Positions 33,805 through 42,385 of a DNA stretch of 64,000 bases are shown here, in pieces. The position numbers were made by a program, and so were the translations under genes. The first letter of the stretch is position 1. Each line of letters begins with the position of its first letter. Origin of the DNA: an uncultured Chryseobacterium sp. (lineage in GTDB: Bacteria > Bacteroidota > Bacteroidia > Flavobacteriales > Weeksellaceae); the NCBI GenBank assembly GCA_913775525.1, contig CAJYLH010000041.1, positions 57,592-121,591 on the forward strand, in the 5' to 3' direction. Under the pieces are notes generated by a model, which searched no databases, was not told the DNA's origin, and saw only the letters and a list, made by a program, of their open reading frames with translations.

Positions 33805-35835
33805 CTAAAACTCAACTTTAACCCCGAATACAAAATTCCTTTTTGCCGCCGGATTGTAAAACCGGTTTCCGAACGCATTGATGTCAAATCCTGAAATATA
33901 CTCCTCATTATACAGGTTCTGAACCTGTAGCTGCAGGCTCACTTTTGTGCCTTCAAATAAGAGCGGATATCTAAACTGGATATTGCCTATGAAACCGGAT
34001 TCCGACCATACCGAATTGCCATCATTCAAAGGAATTCCTGAGGTGTAAAAATGGGAATAGTCCATGGACAGTTTTTTGAACAAGGTAAAATTCAGTAAAG
34101 AGCTGAGTGTCGTTTTGGGAACGCCTGTCAGTTCATTTCCGGAAAAGTCGTTTTGATTCTGCCGGTAGTCTCTGAAAGTGAAATCATAGAAGCTGCCTGA
34201 AAACCGGAACCGGAAATGGCTCAGGAAACGATTCCTGAGATTGAAATTCCTGGATTCCAGGAGCAGTTCCAGGCCTTTCTGAACGGTTCCGCCTGCATTC
34301 ACAAAATATTCCTGTCCGGCTTCGTTCTGCCTCCGTACAATAGCATCATTCAGCCTGAAATCAAAATAGCTTCCTTCTACAAAAACAGCATTCCCGAACT
34401 CTTTCCGGATCCCGATTTCCTTATTCCAGCCATATTCGGGATGAAGCCCGAGGTTGAATTCCTGATTGGAAGACCGGATTTCCTCATTAGTGGGTGCCGA
34501 ATTCCCTTTCCCGATTTTAGCCCTCACCGAAAGCCTTTTGGTAATAAGATATGTCAGTCCGAAATTCGGAAGCCATTGATTCTTAAAATGGACATTTCCC
34601 CGTTGACTGCCCGGGAAAAGCCGTTCCCATTCATAGGTATTGGAATTCAGGCTGAGAGAAACGTCCGTAAACAGCCGGTCGTAAATGTTGAGCTTTTGGG
34701 AAATAAAGTAAAATCCAGACCTGTTGTTAATCCGGTCAAAATTCTGCGGGTTCCCTTCAGATCCTTTGTTGTTATCGTAATTTTTAACCAGGATATCATT
34801 CAGTCCGCCTTCAAAACCCAGCCGGTAAGCCAGTGAAATGTTCTCCCAGTTCTTTTCATAATTGAAATGGGTCCTTACAGCAACATTCTTCTCAAAACGG
34901 TTTTCAAAATTGGTGATAAAAGGGTTTTCAAAATCTACATAAGATCCCTGGACCATTGTAAAATGGGAAAATTCCGGGGTGAACTGATACTCGTGGGAAA
35001 TTCCTGCCAGAATCATCCGGTTACGGATGCCTGCATGCTTTTCCCGGGCTCCCGGCGTAGTTTTGGTGGCTGGTCTTGCCTGTTTTCTGTTGGACTGCAT
35101 CTGTTCCAGGGTCAGTCCGCCCGGCGTTTCATAGTCAAGATCACCCAAAAGCAGCACCGCTTTCAGATTCCCTTTTTCCGAGTACCGGAAATGATCTTTA
35201 AGGAATACCTGCTTCCGCTGAACGGATGACTGCTCACGGTAAGAATCTGTGCGGTAATAATTCTGGAATAGTTCAATAAAATGCTTTCCCAGCTGTCTTG
35301 AAATATCAATGTTCTGACTGAACATTCCATAGCTTCCAATCGCTGCGCCGGCAGAATGATGTTCCGTATTCCGGGTCTGAAGAAGCACCGTTCCGCCTGT
35401 TACCGCTCCGTAATCACCGCTTTCGGGACCTTTATATACTTCCATCCTGTCGATAAGCTCAGGCGAAATGATATTGAAATAGGTATTGCCTGAAGCATCG
35501 GACAGGATAAAATCATCCAGGTATACTTTTATGTTCCGTACCCCGAAAGGAGATCTGAGCGTACTGCCACGGACGGAGATCCTGTAGCTGCCCGGAGAAC
35601 GTTCTTCCATTCTGGCTCCCGGAACCTGATTAAAGGATTCCAGCAATCTTTCCGGGGTATTCTGATTCAACAGGGTCCCGGAAACAACAGCAGCAGATTT
35701 GGTAGAAGCCATGAAAGGGACCGGTTTCTTATAGGCATCAATCCGCACTTCCGATATCAGTGTTGCAGAATCTTTTTCCTGAGCATTCAGGGCAGAACCG
35801 GAAAATACAGTAAGCAGCAAGTATAGTTTCGTCAT
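33805..35835 (-). CDS. TonB-dependent outer-membrane receptor
   Basis: A 676-residue receptor. It has a short signal peptide (LYLLLTVFSGSALNA), a plug domain (residues about 45-160, with NTPERLLESFNQVPGARMEE, YRISVRGSTLRSPFGVRNIK and YGAVTGGTVLLQTRN) and a 22-strand-type barrel ending in Phe (FVFGVKVEF). The carboxypeptidase-like N-terminal domain of SusC proteins is missing, and there is no SusD partner, so it is a classical receptor for iron chelates, cobalamin or a similar ligand. No Fur box or riboswitch is seen upstream. The ligand is unknown. Confidence 0.92.
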   Translation of the reverse strand: MTKLYLLLTVFSGSALNAQEKDSATLISEVRIDAYKKPVPFMASTKSAAVVSGTLLNQNTPERLLESFNQVPGARMEERSPGSYRISVRGSTLRSPFGVRNIKVYLDDFILSDASGNTYFNIISPELIDRMEVYKGPESGDYGAVTGGTVLLQTRNTEHHSAGAAIGSYGMFSQNIDISRQLGKHFIELFQNYYRTDSYREQSSVQRKQVFLKDHFRYSEKGNLKAVLLLGDLDYETPGGLTLEQMQSNRKQARPATKTTPGAREKHAGIRNRMILAGISHEYQFTPEFSHFTMVQGSYVDFENPFITNFENRFEKNVAVRTHFNYEKNWENISLAYRLGFEGGLNDILVKNYDNNKGSEGNPQNFDRINNRSGFYFISQKLNIYDRLFTDVSLSLNSNTYEWERLFPGSQRGNVHFKNQWLPNFGLTYLITKRLSVRAKIGKGNSAPTNEEIRSSNQEFNLGLHPEYGWNKEIGIRKEFGNAVFVEGSYFDFRLNDAIVRRQNEAGQEYFVNAGGTVQKGLELLLESRNFNLRNRFLSHFRFRFSGSFYDFTFRDYRQNQNDFSGNELTGVPKTTLSSLLNFTLFKKLSMDYSHFYTSGIPLNDGNSVWSESGFIGNIQFRYPLLFEGTKVSLQLQVQNLYNEEYISGFDINAFGNRFYNPAAKRNFVFGVKVEF

Positions 35836-35948
35836 CGCTATAGATTAGCAAAAACTGTTCTTTTTATGCTGATCAGAGCAAATTGCCAAAAGACTTTAAC
35901 ATTAAAAAGCAGTAGATTAATGGATGGTACTCAAAATGATCTGATTTT

Positions 35949-36167
35949 TCAGGATAACTTTACCAGTTCAGGAAGGGAAATTCCCAGCGCATTGGCTAAT
36001 TCCAGTAAAGTATAGAGGGTAGGATTGACTTTACCGTTTTCCAGTTTTTCAATGGCCTGACGGTCTTTGTTGCAGGCACTGGCAAGATCAGACTGGCTCC
36101 AGCCCTTCTGTTCACGAAGTTCAATGATACGCGCACCTGATGCTTTTTTCAGTTGATCTCTGTTCAT
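35949..36167 (-). CDS. XRE-family helix-turn-helix regulator
   Basis: A 72-residue Cro/C1-type DNA-binding protein. ARIIELREQKGWSQSDLASA, then CNKDRQAIEKLENGKVNPTL, forms the HTH, and LLELANALGISLPELVKL closes the domain. There is no other domain, so it binds as a dimer of bare HTHs. A symmetric site lies just upstream of its start. It stands between a TonB receptor and an MFS exporter gene, all on the minus strand. Target unknown. Confidence 0.9.
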   Translation of the reverse strand: MNRDQLKKASGARIIELREQKGWSQSDLASACNKDRQAIEKLENGKVNPTLYTLLELANALGISLPELVKLS

Positions 36168-36176
36168 GATTCAAAT

Positions 36177-36194
36177 GTCAGCCAATTTGCTGAC
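36177..36194 (-). promoter_or_regulatory. Candidate operator of the XRE gene
   Basis: GTCAGC-CAATTT-GCTGAC is a perfect 6-bp inverted repeat with a 6-bp spacer, 9 bp upstream of the XRE ATG. Size and position suit autoregulation by an HTH dimer. Confidence 0.45.
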
Positions 36195-36280
36195 GAAAAT
36201 ATCACATAATGATATAACAATAATCAGATCAAGAAAATTAAAAGCATTTGAATTCTATATACCTTTTCATTATAAATGTA

Positions 36281-36314
36281 TTAACCCTTTCAGTACTTAA
36301 ACTGAAAGGGTTAA
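36281..36314 (-). terminator. Terminator of the MFS gene
   Basis: TTAACCCTTTCAGT / ACTGAAAGGGTTAA, a perfect 14-bp stem with a 6-nt loop, lies 16 bp after the MFS stop on the minus strand. There is no strong T-run. Confidence 0.7.
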
Positions 36315-36330
36315 TGGTAAATCTGGCAGA

Positions 36331-37560
36331 TTAATTGTGTATTTCTTTCTTATGACGGAGCATCCAAGGCACAACATAATAAAATGCAATGGCAACGGTG
36401 GTTAGCACCACTCCAGTCCCGATCCACAAGGCTGTAAAACCGAATTTTTCGGCAATAAAAGTTCCGAGGGAAGGCGTAATGATGAATGCAATAGAAAAGG
36501 AGATCCCGGTGAGTCCCATATAGGCACCTTTATTATCTTTTCCCGCACGTAACGCTGTGATGGTCGACATAAATGGCAATGCCCAGATTTCCCCCACACA
36601 GAGCAGGCTCATGGAAACCACCAAGGCAACCATATGATGGCTTAATCCCAACAGTGCATAGGACAAACCACAGATCAGGGTTCCCAAAAACATGGTTACA
36701 GCCAGGCTGAAATATTTTTCGGCTACCTGCACCAGCCCCATTTCCAGCAATACCACTAAAAATCCGCTGTACCCCAGGATATACCCTATATTCTGCTGGC
36801 TCAGGTGAGCAGAATCCTTATAGAAAATCGTAAGGGTACTGAACAGCTGAAAGAAGCAGATGGAAAATACCATGCACAGGAAGCAGTACACCATGAATTT
36901 GCTGTCACGGTAAGGCGAACCTTCTTTTTTTAACCCAATAGCTTCCTTTACTTTTTTAACTTTCAGCCTGGCCAGCTTATTACGCTTCCTGAAGAAGACA
37001 ATATACAAGATCCCCGCAAGTAAAGCCGTAAGTGCATTGCTCAAAAACAGGAACTCGTAAGAAATCGCTGAAAGAATCCCTCCTAAAGCCGGTCCGATGG
37101 AGAACCCCAGGTTTACGGCCATACGGTTCAGTGAGAACGCACGGGTAATATTTTCCGGTTTCGCATATTTTGTAATAGCCACAGAATTCGCAGGCCGGAA
37201 GGATTCGCTTACAATACTCTGGAGCAGGATAATGGCTGCAACCCCCGCTTCTGTATTGAAAACAGGAATCAGGCAGAACAGAGGCACGCTCAGCAATAGG
37301 CTGAAGTACTGCACCTTATATTCCCCTATTTTATCGGTAATGAATCCTCCCAGCCAGGAACCGATCACGGAACCGATGCCGAAGAAGCTCAGTACAATAC
37401 CGGTATTTTCTATGCTGAAATGCAGGTGGTTGATCATATACACCCCCAGGAATGGCAATACCATGGAACCTGAGCGGTTGATCAGCATCACCAGGGCAAG
37501 CATCCAGCTTTCGGTGGAAAGTCCTTTAAAGGAGTTGGTATAAAGGCGTATCAGTTTCAT
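36331..37560 (-). CDS. MFS transporter (drug efflux type)
   Basis: A 409-residue, 12-helix major facilitator protein. Helices 1-3 include GSMVLPFLGVYMINH and the MFS loop motif GSWLGGFITDKIGEYKVQ between helices 2 and 3 (GGxxxDRxGRRx-like). The central basic loop is FRKRNKLARLKVKKVKEA, and the C-terminal half ends with a basic tail. Proteins of this type usually export drugs or metabolites by proton antiport. It follows the XRE regulator's opposite neighbour and precedes a GC-rich hairpin leader (37598-37622). Confidence 0.9.
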   Translation of the reverse strand: MKLIRLYTNSFKGLSTESWMLALVMLINRSGSMVLPFLGVYMINHLHFSIENTGIVLSFFGIGSVIGSWLGGFITDKIGEYKVQYFSLLLSVPLFCLIPVFNTEAGVAAIILLQSIVSESFRPANSVAITKYAKPENITRAFSLNRMAVNLGFSIGPALGGILSAISYEFLFLSNALTALLAGILYIVFFRKRNKLARLKVKKVKEAIGLKKEGSPYRDSKFMVYCFLCMVFSICFFQLFSTLTIFYKDSAHLSQQNIGYILGYSGFLVVLLEMGLVQVAEKYFSLAVTMFLGTLICGLSYALLGLSHHMVALVVSMSLLCVGEIWALPFMSTITALRAGKDNKGAYMGLTGISFSIAFIITPSLGTFIAEKFGFTALWIGTGVVLTTVAIAFYYVVPWMLRHKKEIHN

Positions 37561-37722
37561 AATTTTTATTTTTAATCATGTGTTTGTATGTTTTAAAAAG
37601 CCCGACAGCCGCAGCCCGGCTTGAACGGAGCTCTTTTTTATTGTATGGCATTGTGCTGAGGCAAATAAAAAAAGCGGGAGTGGAAGACGGAAAAAGCTGC
37701 CCAAAACTATTTCACATAAAAA

Positions 37723-37745
37723 ACAGGGCTTAATATAAGCCCTGT
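37723..37745 (-). terminator. Terminator of glnS
   Basis: ACAGGGCTTA / TAAGCCCTGT, a perfect 10-bp stem with a 3-nt loop, lies 26 bp after the glnS stop. On the minus strand it is followed by TTTTTT. Confidence 0.85.
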
Positions 37746-37771
37746 CCATTGATCATACTATATAAATATTT

Positions 37772-39445
37772 TTACTCCGGCTTATAAGAGTCTTTTAACG
37801 TCACAGTTCTGTTGAAAACCAATTTATCCTCTGCAGAATCCTGGTCTTTTGTGAAATAACCAATTCTCTGGAACTGAAGGGGCTCACCCACAGCTGCGCC
37901 TTTAAGACCCGGCTCTGCAAATCCCTGTACTGAAGTTACGGACTCAGGATTGATAAAGTTGAGGAAATCCACCTCTTTCTCAGCATCAGGCTGCTCTACA
38001 GTAAAGAGTCTGTCGTAATTCCTTACTTCTACCGGAATCGCATGCTTGGCCGAAACCCAGTGAATGGTTCCCTTCACTTTCCTGAGGCTTTCCTCCGTTC
38101 CGCTTCCTGACTTGGACTTTTCGTCATACGTAGCATAGATGGTTGTAATTTCCCCGTTTTCATCCTTCTCTACCCTTTCACCTTTGATGATGTAGGCAGA
38201 TTTTAAACGGACTTCCCCACCTAATTTAAGCCTGAAGAATTTATTGTTGGCTTCTTCCTTGAAGTCTTCACGTTCGATATACAATTCTCTTGAAAACGGT
38301 ATCTCCCTGGTTCCTGCATCTTCCTGCTCAGGATTATTTTCCGTTTCCAGCCATTCTTCTTTTCCTTCAGGATAATTTTCAATGACCAGTTTAATAGGGT
38401 CCACCACCGTCATTACCCTTTTGGCAACTTTGTTCAGGTCTTCCCGGACACAGAATTCTAGTAACTGGATCTCAATGAGGTTTTCCCTTTTGGCAACCCC
38501 TACTTTTTCTATAAAGTTCCTGATCGAGGCAGGCGTATATCCTTTTCTCCTCATTCCCGAAATGGTAGGCATCCTCGGATCATCCCAGCCATTGACCACT
38601 TTCTCGGCAATCAGCCTCTGCAGTTTACGCTTGGAAGTAATCATGTACGAAACATTCATCCTGGCAAATTCCCTCTGCTTAGGAGCGATTTTAGAATCGT
38701 CATATACCTGTTCCAGGTACCAGTTATATAATGGCCTGTGGTTTTCGAACTCCAGAGAGCACAGTGAATGCGAAACCTGCTCTATATAATCAGATTCCCC
38801 GTGGGCCCAATCGTACATCGGATAAATTTTCCATGAAGAACCGGTTCTGTGGTGAGGCCTTTTCAGAATCCTGTACATCACAGGGTCCCTCATGTTCATA
38901 TTCGGCGAAACCATATCTATCTTTGCACGCAATGACATGGAGCCTTCTTCAAACTCACCGTTTTTCATCCTTTCAAACAGGTCCAGCGATTCTTCTGCCG
39001 GACGGTTTCTGTATGGGGATTCCACTCCGGGTTCGGCAGGATTTTTACGCTGTTCTGTAATCAGTTCAGACGGCTGTTCATCCACATAGGCTTTTCCTTC
39101 TTTAATAAGCTGTACCGCCCAATCATAAAGCTGCTGGAAGTAATCTGATGTGTACAGGATTTTATCCCATTTGAACCCTAACCATTCAACATCTTTAATG
39201 ATGGAGTCCACGAATTCCTGTTCTTCTTTCTCAGGATTCGTATCGTCAAAACGAAGGTTAACGGGAGCATTGTACTTTTCGCCCAGACCGAAGTTGATGC
39301 AGATAGCCTTGGTATGGCCTACATGCAGGTAACCGTTTGGTTCAGGCGGAAAACGGAAACGGATCTGTTCTTTGTTCAGACCGTTCGCCAGATCATCTTC
39401 TATGATTTGCTCAATAAAATTGAGTGATTTTTTTTCTTCTTCCAT
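37772..39445 (-). CDS. glnS: Glutamine--tRNA ligase
   Basis: A 557-residue class I aminoacyl-tRNA synthetase that charges tRNA-Gln. The opening FRFPPEPNGYLHVGHTKAIC contains the HIGH-type motif HVGH, and the KMSKS counterpart is MITSKRKL. LRFDDTNPEKEEQEFVDSI and MYDWAHGESDYIEQVSHSLC are further GlnS hallmarks that separate it from GluRS. A C-terminal anticodon-binding beta barrel is present. Length matches E. coli GlnS (554). Having GlnS, this organism need not rely on the transamidation route for tRNA-Gln. Confidence 0.97.
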   Translation of the reverse strand: MEEEKKSLNFIEQIIEDDLANGLNKEQIRFRFPPEPNGYLHVGHTKAICINFGLGEKYNAPVNLRFDDTNPEKEEQEFVDSIIKDVEWLGFKWDKILYTSDYFQQLYDWAVQLIKEGKAYVDEQPSELITEQRKNPAEPGVESPYRNRPAEESLDLFERMKNGEFEEGSMSLRAKIDMVSPNMNMRDPVMYRILKRPHHRTGSSWKIYPMYDWAHGESDYIEQVSHSLCSLEFENHRPLYNWYLEQVYDDSKIAPKQREFARMNVSYMITSKRKLQRLIAEKVVNGWDDPRMPTISGMRRKGYTPASIRNFIEKVGVAKRENLIEIQLLEFCVREDLNKVAKRVMTVVDPIKLVIENYPEGKEEWLETENNPEQEDAGTREIPFSRELYIEREDFKEEANNKFFRLKLGGEVRLKSAYIIKGERVEKDENGEITTIYATYDEKSKSGSGTEESLRKVKGTIHWVSAKHAIPVEVRNYDRLFTVEQPDAEKEVDFLNFINPESVTSVQGFAEPGLKGAAVGEPLQFQRIGYFTKDQDSAEDKLVFNRTVTLKDSYKPE

Positions 39446-39473
39446 GACTAGCTTTTTATATAAAAAAGGTCCA

Positions 39474-39481
39474 CAAAGTTA
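39474..39481 (-). promoter_or_regulatory. TAnnTTTG -7 box of glnS
   Basis: TAACTTTG on the minus strand, 28 nt before the glnS ATG. Confidence 0.5.
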
Positions 39482-39861
39482 TGGAAAATTTAGGGTTTAT
39501 GAAAAACTTCTTTTATAAGCATCAATAAAGGAATTGTGACAGGCGGCTGAGGCTATGACATAGCACTGTCCTATTTTTCTAATTTATGTGACATATCCAG
39601 ACAGTATGGCAATTTTATGGCTTGCAAAATTTAACTGACAAATATCATACGTAAGATCATTATATATTATTAAATACCCGTATCCATGGGCTTTCACGAA
39701 GGAAAAATCATTAAACAGGGATTTTTATGAGATACATCCAGACAAACTACCAATCAACTGATAAATAACACCTTAAATACATTTACCAGCAATAATTCAC
39801 GTATTTGAAATGACTTATAAATTATCAGGCTAAAATTAAATTATCGAATCAATCCTTTCAT

Positions 39862-39877
39862 TGGCATAGATATTGCA
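39862..39877 (+). promoter_or_regulatory. Sigma-54-type promoter
   Basis: TGGCATAGATATTGCA matches the -24/-12 consensus: TGGCA, then TTGCA, with exactly ten bases between GG and GC. It lies 47 nt before a 25-codon frame in a 597-bp region with no other gene. I found no second match of this quality in the window. Confidence 0.65.
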
Positions 39878-39924
39878 ACATCTCCTTCTGTAGAGAATTA
39901 CACGGTAAACCAAAATTTCAAATA

Positions 39925-40002
39925 ATGAAAAATCTTAAGCTAAAGTTTTCACATTTCTTAGAAAACATTAAACGGGCCATTTTCGTGACTAACGAAGTAT
40001 AA
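39925..40002 (+). CDS. Candidate 25-residue peptide under sigma-54-type control
   Basis: A 25-codon frame, ATG at 39925 and TAA at 40000-40002, starts MKNLKLKFSHFLENIKRA and ends IFVTNEV. The basic, amphipathic opening resembles leader regions of bacteriocin-like or other ribosomal peptide precursors of flavobacteria, which often begin MKNLKK, but no double-Gly site and no modification enzyme are present here. Its main support is the sigma-54-type promoter just upstream. It could also be only the decayed start of a longer gene. The 400 bp before the promoter hold nothing else I recognise. Confidence 0.4.
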   Translation: MKNLKLKFSHFLENIKRAIFVTNEV

Positions 40003-40042
40003 TGGCTAGGATTTAGGGAAGATTAACACATTTCCGAAAAAT

Positions 40043-41047
40043 TTATTGCTTAAAATAAAGATGTTCCCCTCTCAAGTCCAGATAATTATCGAAATTATTG
40101 GTAAACAAGCCTCCTGTGCCTAAGCCCTGAGGCTTATTGTTCTTTTTCGTATAGGTGTATTGTGCTATGGAATTAAGTCCGATATTGCTTTCCAGAGCAG
40201 AGGTAATCCACCAGTCAATGTTACTCTTTTCAGCCAGTTCAATCCATTCATCACAGCCCCTGAAACCTCCTACAAGAGCCGGTTTAAGAATGATATATTG
40301 CGGCTGTATTCTTTCCAGCATTTCTGCTTTTTCCTCTGCGCCTGTGATTCCGATCAATTCCTCATCCAGTGCTATAGGAGTTGGTGTATTCAGACATAAT
40401 TCTGCCATATGCATCCAATGCCCGGCTTTAATAGGCTGCTCAATGGAATGGATATCCAGGTCTGCCAGCTGTTGTAAAACCACCCCTGCCTGTTCTCTTG
40501 AAAATGCACCGTTGGCATCCACGCGCAGCTCCAGGAGGTCCCGTGAGAATTTATCCCGCAGCTCATGAAGAATCCGGTGTTCAGATTGCCAGTCTGTCCC
40601 TATTTTAAGTTTGATGCAATGAAATCCCTGGTCCAGTTTATCCTGTATCTGCTCTTCCATAAACTGAACATCCCCCATCCAGATGAGGCCGTTGATGATA
40701 ATCGAAACCTTTCGTTCGGTGAATTTACTGGGAAAATACAGGTTTCCTCCATGTTTCAGATTGAGCATGGCCTGTTCATAGCCAAACCATATGGAAGGAT
40801 AGTCTTTGAGCTCCTCATATAAATCATCAGGGGACTGATGGATATTAAGACAAAGCCATTGTAGTTTTTCTTCATAATCCGGCCGGTCGTCAAAGCTTAG
40901 TCCTCTGAATAAAGCACATTCCCCTACTCCTTTCTTTTCCTGATCTGAAACCTCAAGGATAAAGGTTTCCTTTTCATGCAAAACGCCTCGGGAAGTTCCT
41001 CCCGGGCGCTTAAATTCTAACTTATATCTGAAATATTCTGCTTTCAT
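40043..41047 (-). CDS. menC: o-Succinylbenzoate synthase
   Basis: A 334-residue enolase-superfamily enzyme of menaquinone synthesis, which dehydrates SHCHC to o-succinylbenzoate. The catalytic lysine lies in [11 protein letters not shown] (KxK), the metal ligands in LRVDANGAF and IHSIEQPI, and IALDEELIG is a third conserved block. An N-terminal capping domain opens [21 protein letters not shown]. The ATG overlaps the fbp stop (ATGA), so the two are co-translated although their pathways differ. Related genes menF and a menI candidate lie at 14.7-16.2 kb. Confidence 0.88.
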   Translation of the reverse strand: MKAEYFRYKLEFKRPGGTSRGVLHEKETFILEVSDQEKKGVGECALFRGLSFDDRPDYEEKLQWLCLNIHQSPDDLYEELKDYPSIWFGYEQAMLNLKHGGNLYFPSKFTERKVSIIINGLIWMGDVQFMEEQIQDKLDQGFHCIKLKIGTDWQSEHRILHELRDKFSRDLLELRVDANGAFSREQAGVVLQQLADLDIHSIEQPIKAGHWMHMAELCLNTPTPIALDEELIGITGAEEKAEMLERIQPQYIILKPALVGGFRGCDEWIELAEKSNIDWWITSALESNIGLNSIAQYTYTKKNNKPQGLGTGGLFTNNFDNYLDLRGEHLYFKQ

Positions 41048-42063
41048 TCTTTTACACTGTCAATTCTCATAAATTCTTCTGCTTTTTCCACCATCTTTAT
41101 GTTTCCGCAGAAAAACGGTATTCTCTGGTGCAGTTCCGTAGGTTCAATTTCCAGGATCCTTCTGAAACCGTCTGTAGCTTTACCGCCTGCCTGCTCTGCC
41201 AGGAAGGCCATCGGATTGCACTCATACAGCAATCTCAGCTTTCCGTTCGGCGCCTGTGAGTAAGAAGGATAGATATAAATTCCTCCCTTAAGCATATTCC
41301 TGTGGAAATCTGCAACAAGTGAACCAATGTATCTCGAAGTATACGGCCGGTCTCCTTCTTCCATCTGGCAATATTTAAGATAATTTTTTACGCCCTGTGG
41401 GAATTTGATATAATTGCCTTCGTTGATAGAATAGATCTTACCATTTTCAGGGAATCTCATATTCGGATGGGAAAGGTAATAGGTTCCTAAAGAAGGATCC
41501 AGTGTAAATCCGTTCACGCCGTTGCCGGTGGTATACACAATCATGGTAGAAGAACCATACACTACATATCCTGCTGCGATCTGGTTAATCCCTTTTTGCA
41601 GGAAATCTTCGAGCTGAACCGGTGTCCCCGGCTCCGTCACTCTTCTGTAGATGGAAAAGATGGTCCCTACGGAAACATTGACATCAATATTGGAAGATCC
41701 GTCCAATGGATCAATAAGAACAACATATTTGCTCAGGTGCCCGTTACCCATGCATTTGATATCGATAAAATCGTCATTCTCTTCAGATGCAATTCCACAG
41801 ACTACCTCCCTTTGTGATAAAGCGGTAATGAAAATATCATTGGCCATTACATCGAGTTTCTGCTGCTCTTCTCCCTGTACATTCTGGCTGCCTACCTTTC
41901 CGATGATATCGGCAATCCCGGCTTTATTAACCTCCCTGTTAACCACCTTTGAAGCCAGCCTAATTGCGCTGAGAAGCCGTGAAAGCTCTCCTGTTGAATA
42001 CTGAAAATCGTCCTGCTTATCAATGATGAATTCCCCTAATGTCTGTAGTATCTGATCTGGCAT
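41044..42063 (-). CDS. fbp: Fructose-1,6-bisphosphatase, class 1
   Basis: A 339-residue class 1 FBPase for gluconeogenesis. Metal ligands are in [12 protein letters not shown] and the hallmark [20 protein letters not shown]. The substrate-binding region includes [21 protein letters not shown], and the C-terminal block has [20 protein letters not shown]. The start was moved to ATG 42063 ([13 protein letters not shown]), which agrees with other class 1 enzymes; the upstream in-frame ATG at 42108 adds 15 residues not expected in the family. First gene of an fbp-menC pair. Confidence 0.95.
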   Translation of the reverse strand: MPDQILQTLGEFIIDKQDDFQYSTGELSRLLSAIRLASKVVNREVNKAGIADIIGKVGSQNVQGEEQQKLDVMANDIFITALSQREVVCGIASEENDDFIDIKCMGNGHLSKYVVLIDPLDGSSNIDVNVSVGTIFSIYRRVTEPGTPVQLEDFLQKGINQIAAGYVVYGSSTMIVYTTGNGVNGFTLDPSLGTYYLSHPNMRFPENGKIYSINEGNYIKFPQGVKNYLKYCQMEEGDRPYTSRYIGSLVADFHRNMLKGGIYIYPSYSQAPNGKLRLLYECNPMAFLAEQAGGKATDGFRRILEIEPTELHQRIPFFCGNIKMVEKAEEFMRIDSVKE

Positions 42064-42385
42064 ATTTTGCTTTTTATGATTTGCCTCAAATTTCGTAAAA
42101 TTTATCACATATGAAAGGTTTTTAGAACAAAAGACACTAATGCCTGTTTTTCAATTATATACAGAATTATAAAATGCTTTACTGATTGTTTTCACACGCT
42201 TGTGCTTCACTTTTTAACAGGCTAAGAAAGTAAAAACTAATGATATCCCGCCCGGTTTATATTTTAATAAAATCTTAATTCTGAGTTTTCGGTCTGCATT
42301 TTCATATCTCACCGTAAATTTATAATTTTGACAACCGAAAAAAAACACCTGCATTTAATCTAACAATTTTATTTTTAATATTTTA
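42064..42385. other. Divergent fbp/lysC intergenic region
   Basis: 322 bp between two divergent starts. It holds the lysC promoter box (42323-42330) and, on the minus strand, GAAATTTG at about 42089-42096, one mismatch to the -7 box, which may serve fbp. I see no terminator, RNA or small gene in it. Confidence 0.5.
42323..42330 (+). promoter_or_regulatory. TAnnTTTG -7 box of lysC
   Basis: TAATTTTG, 55 nt before the lysC ATG. Confidence 0.5.

Noticed and set aside
34216-34836. 206-codon plus-strand frame
   Set aside because: It is antisense to the TonB-dependent receptor; its sequence is low in typical protein patterns.
33805-35835. TonB receptor as the missing target of the cobalamin riboswitch
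   Set aside because: It is 25 kb away on the other strand with no riboswitch near it; nothing in the sequence links it to B12.
39607-39632. Second possible sigma-54 site (TGGCAATTTTATGGCTTGCA)
   Set aside because: The TTGC is 14 bases from TGGCA, not the required spacing, and no gene follows closely.
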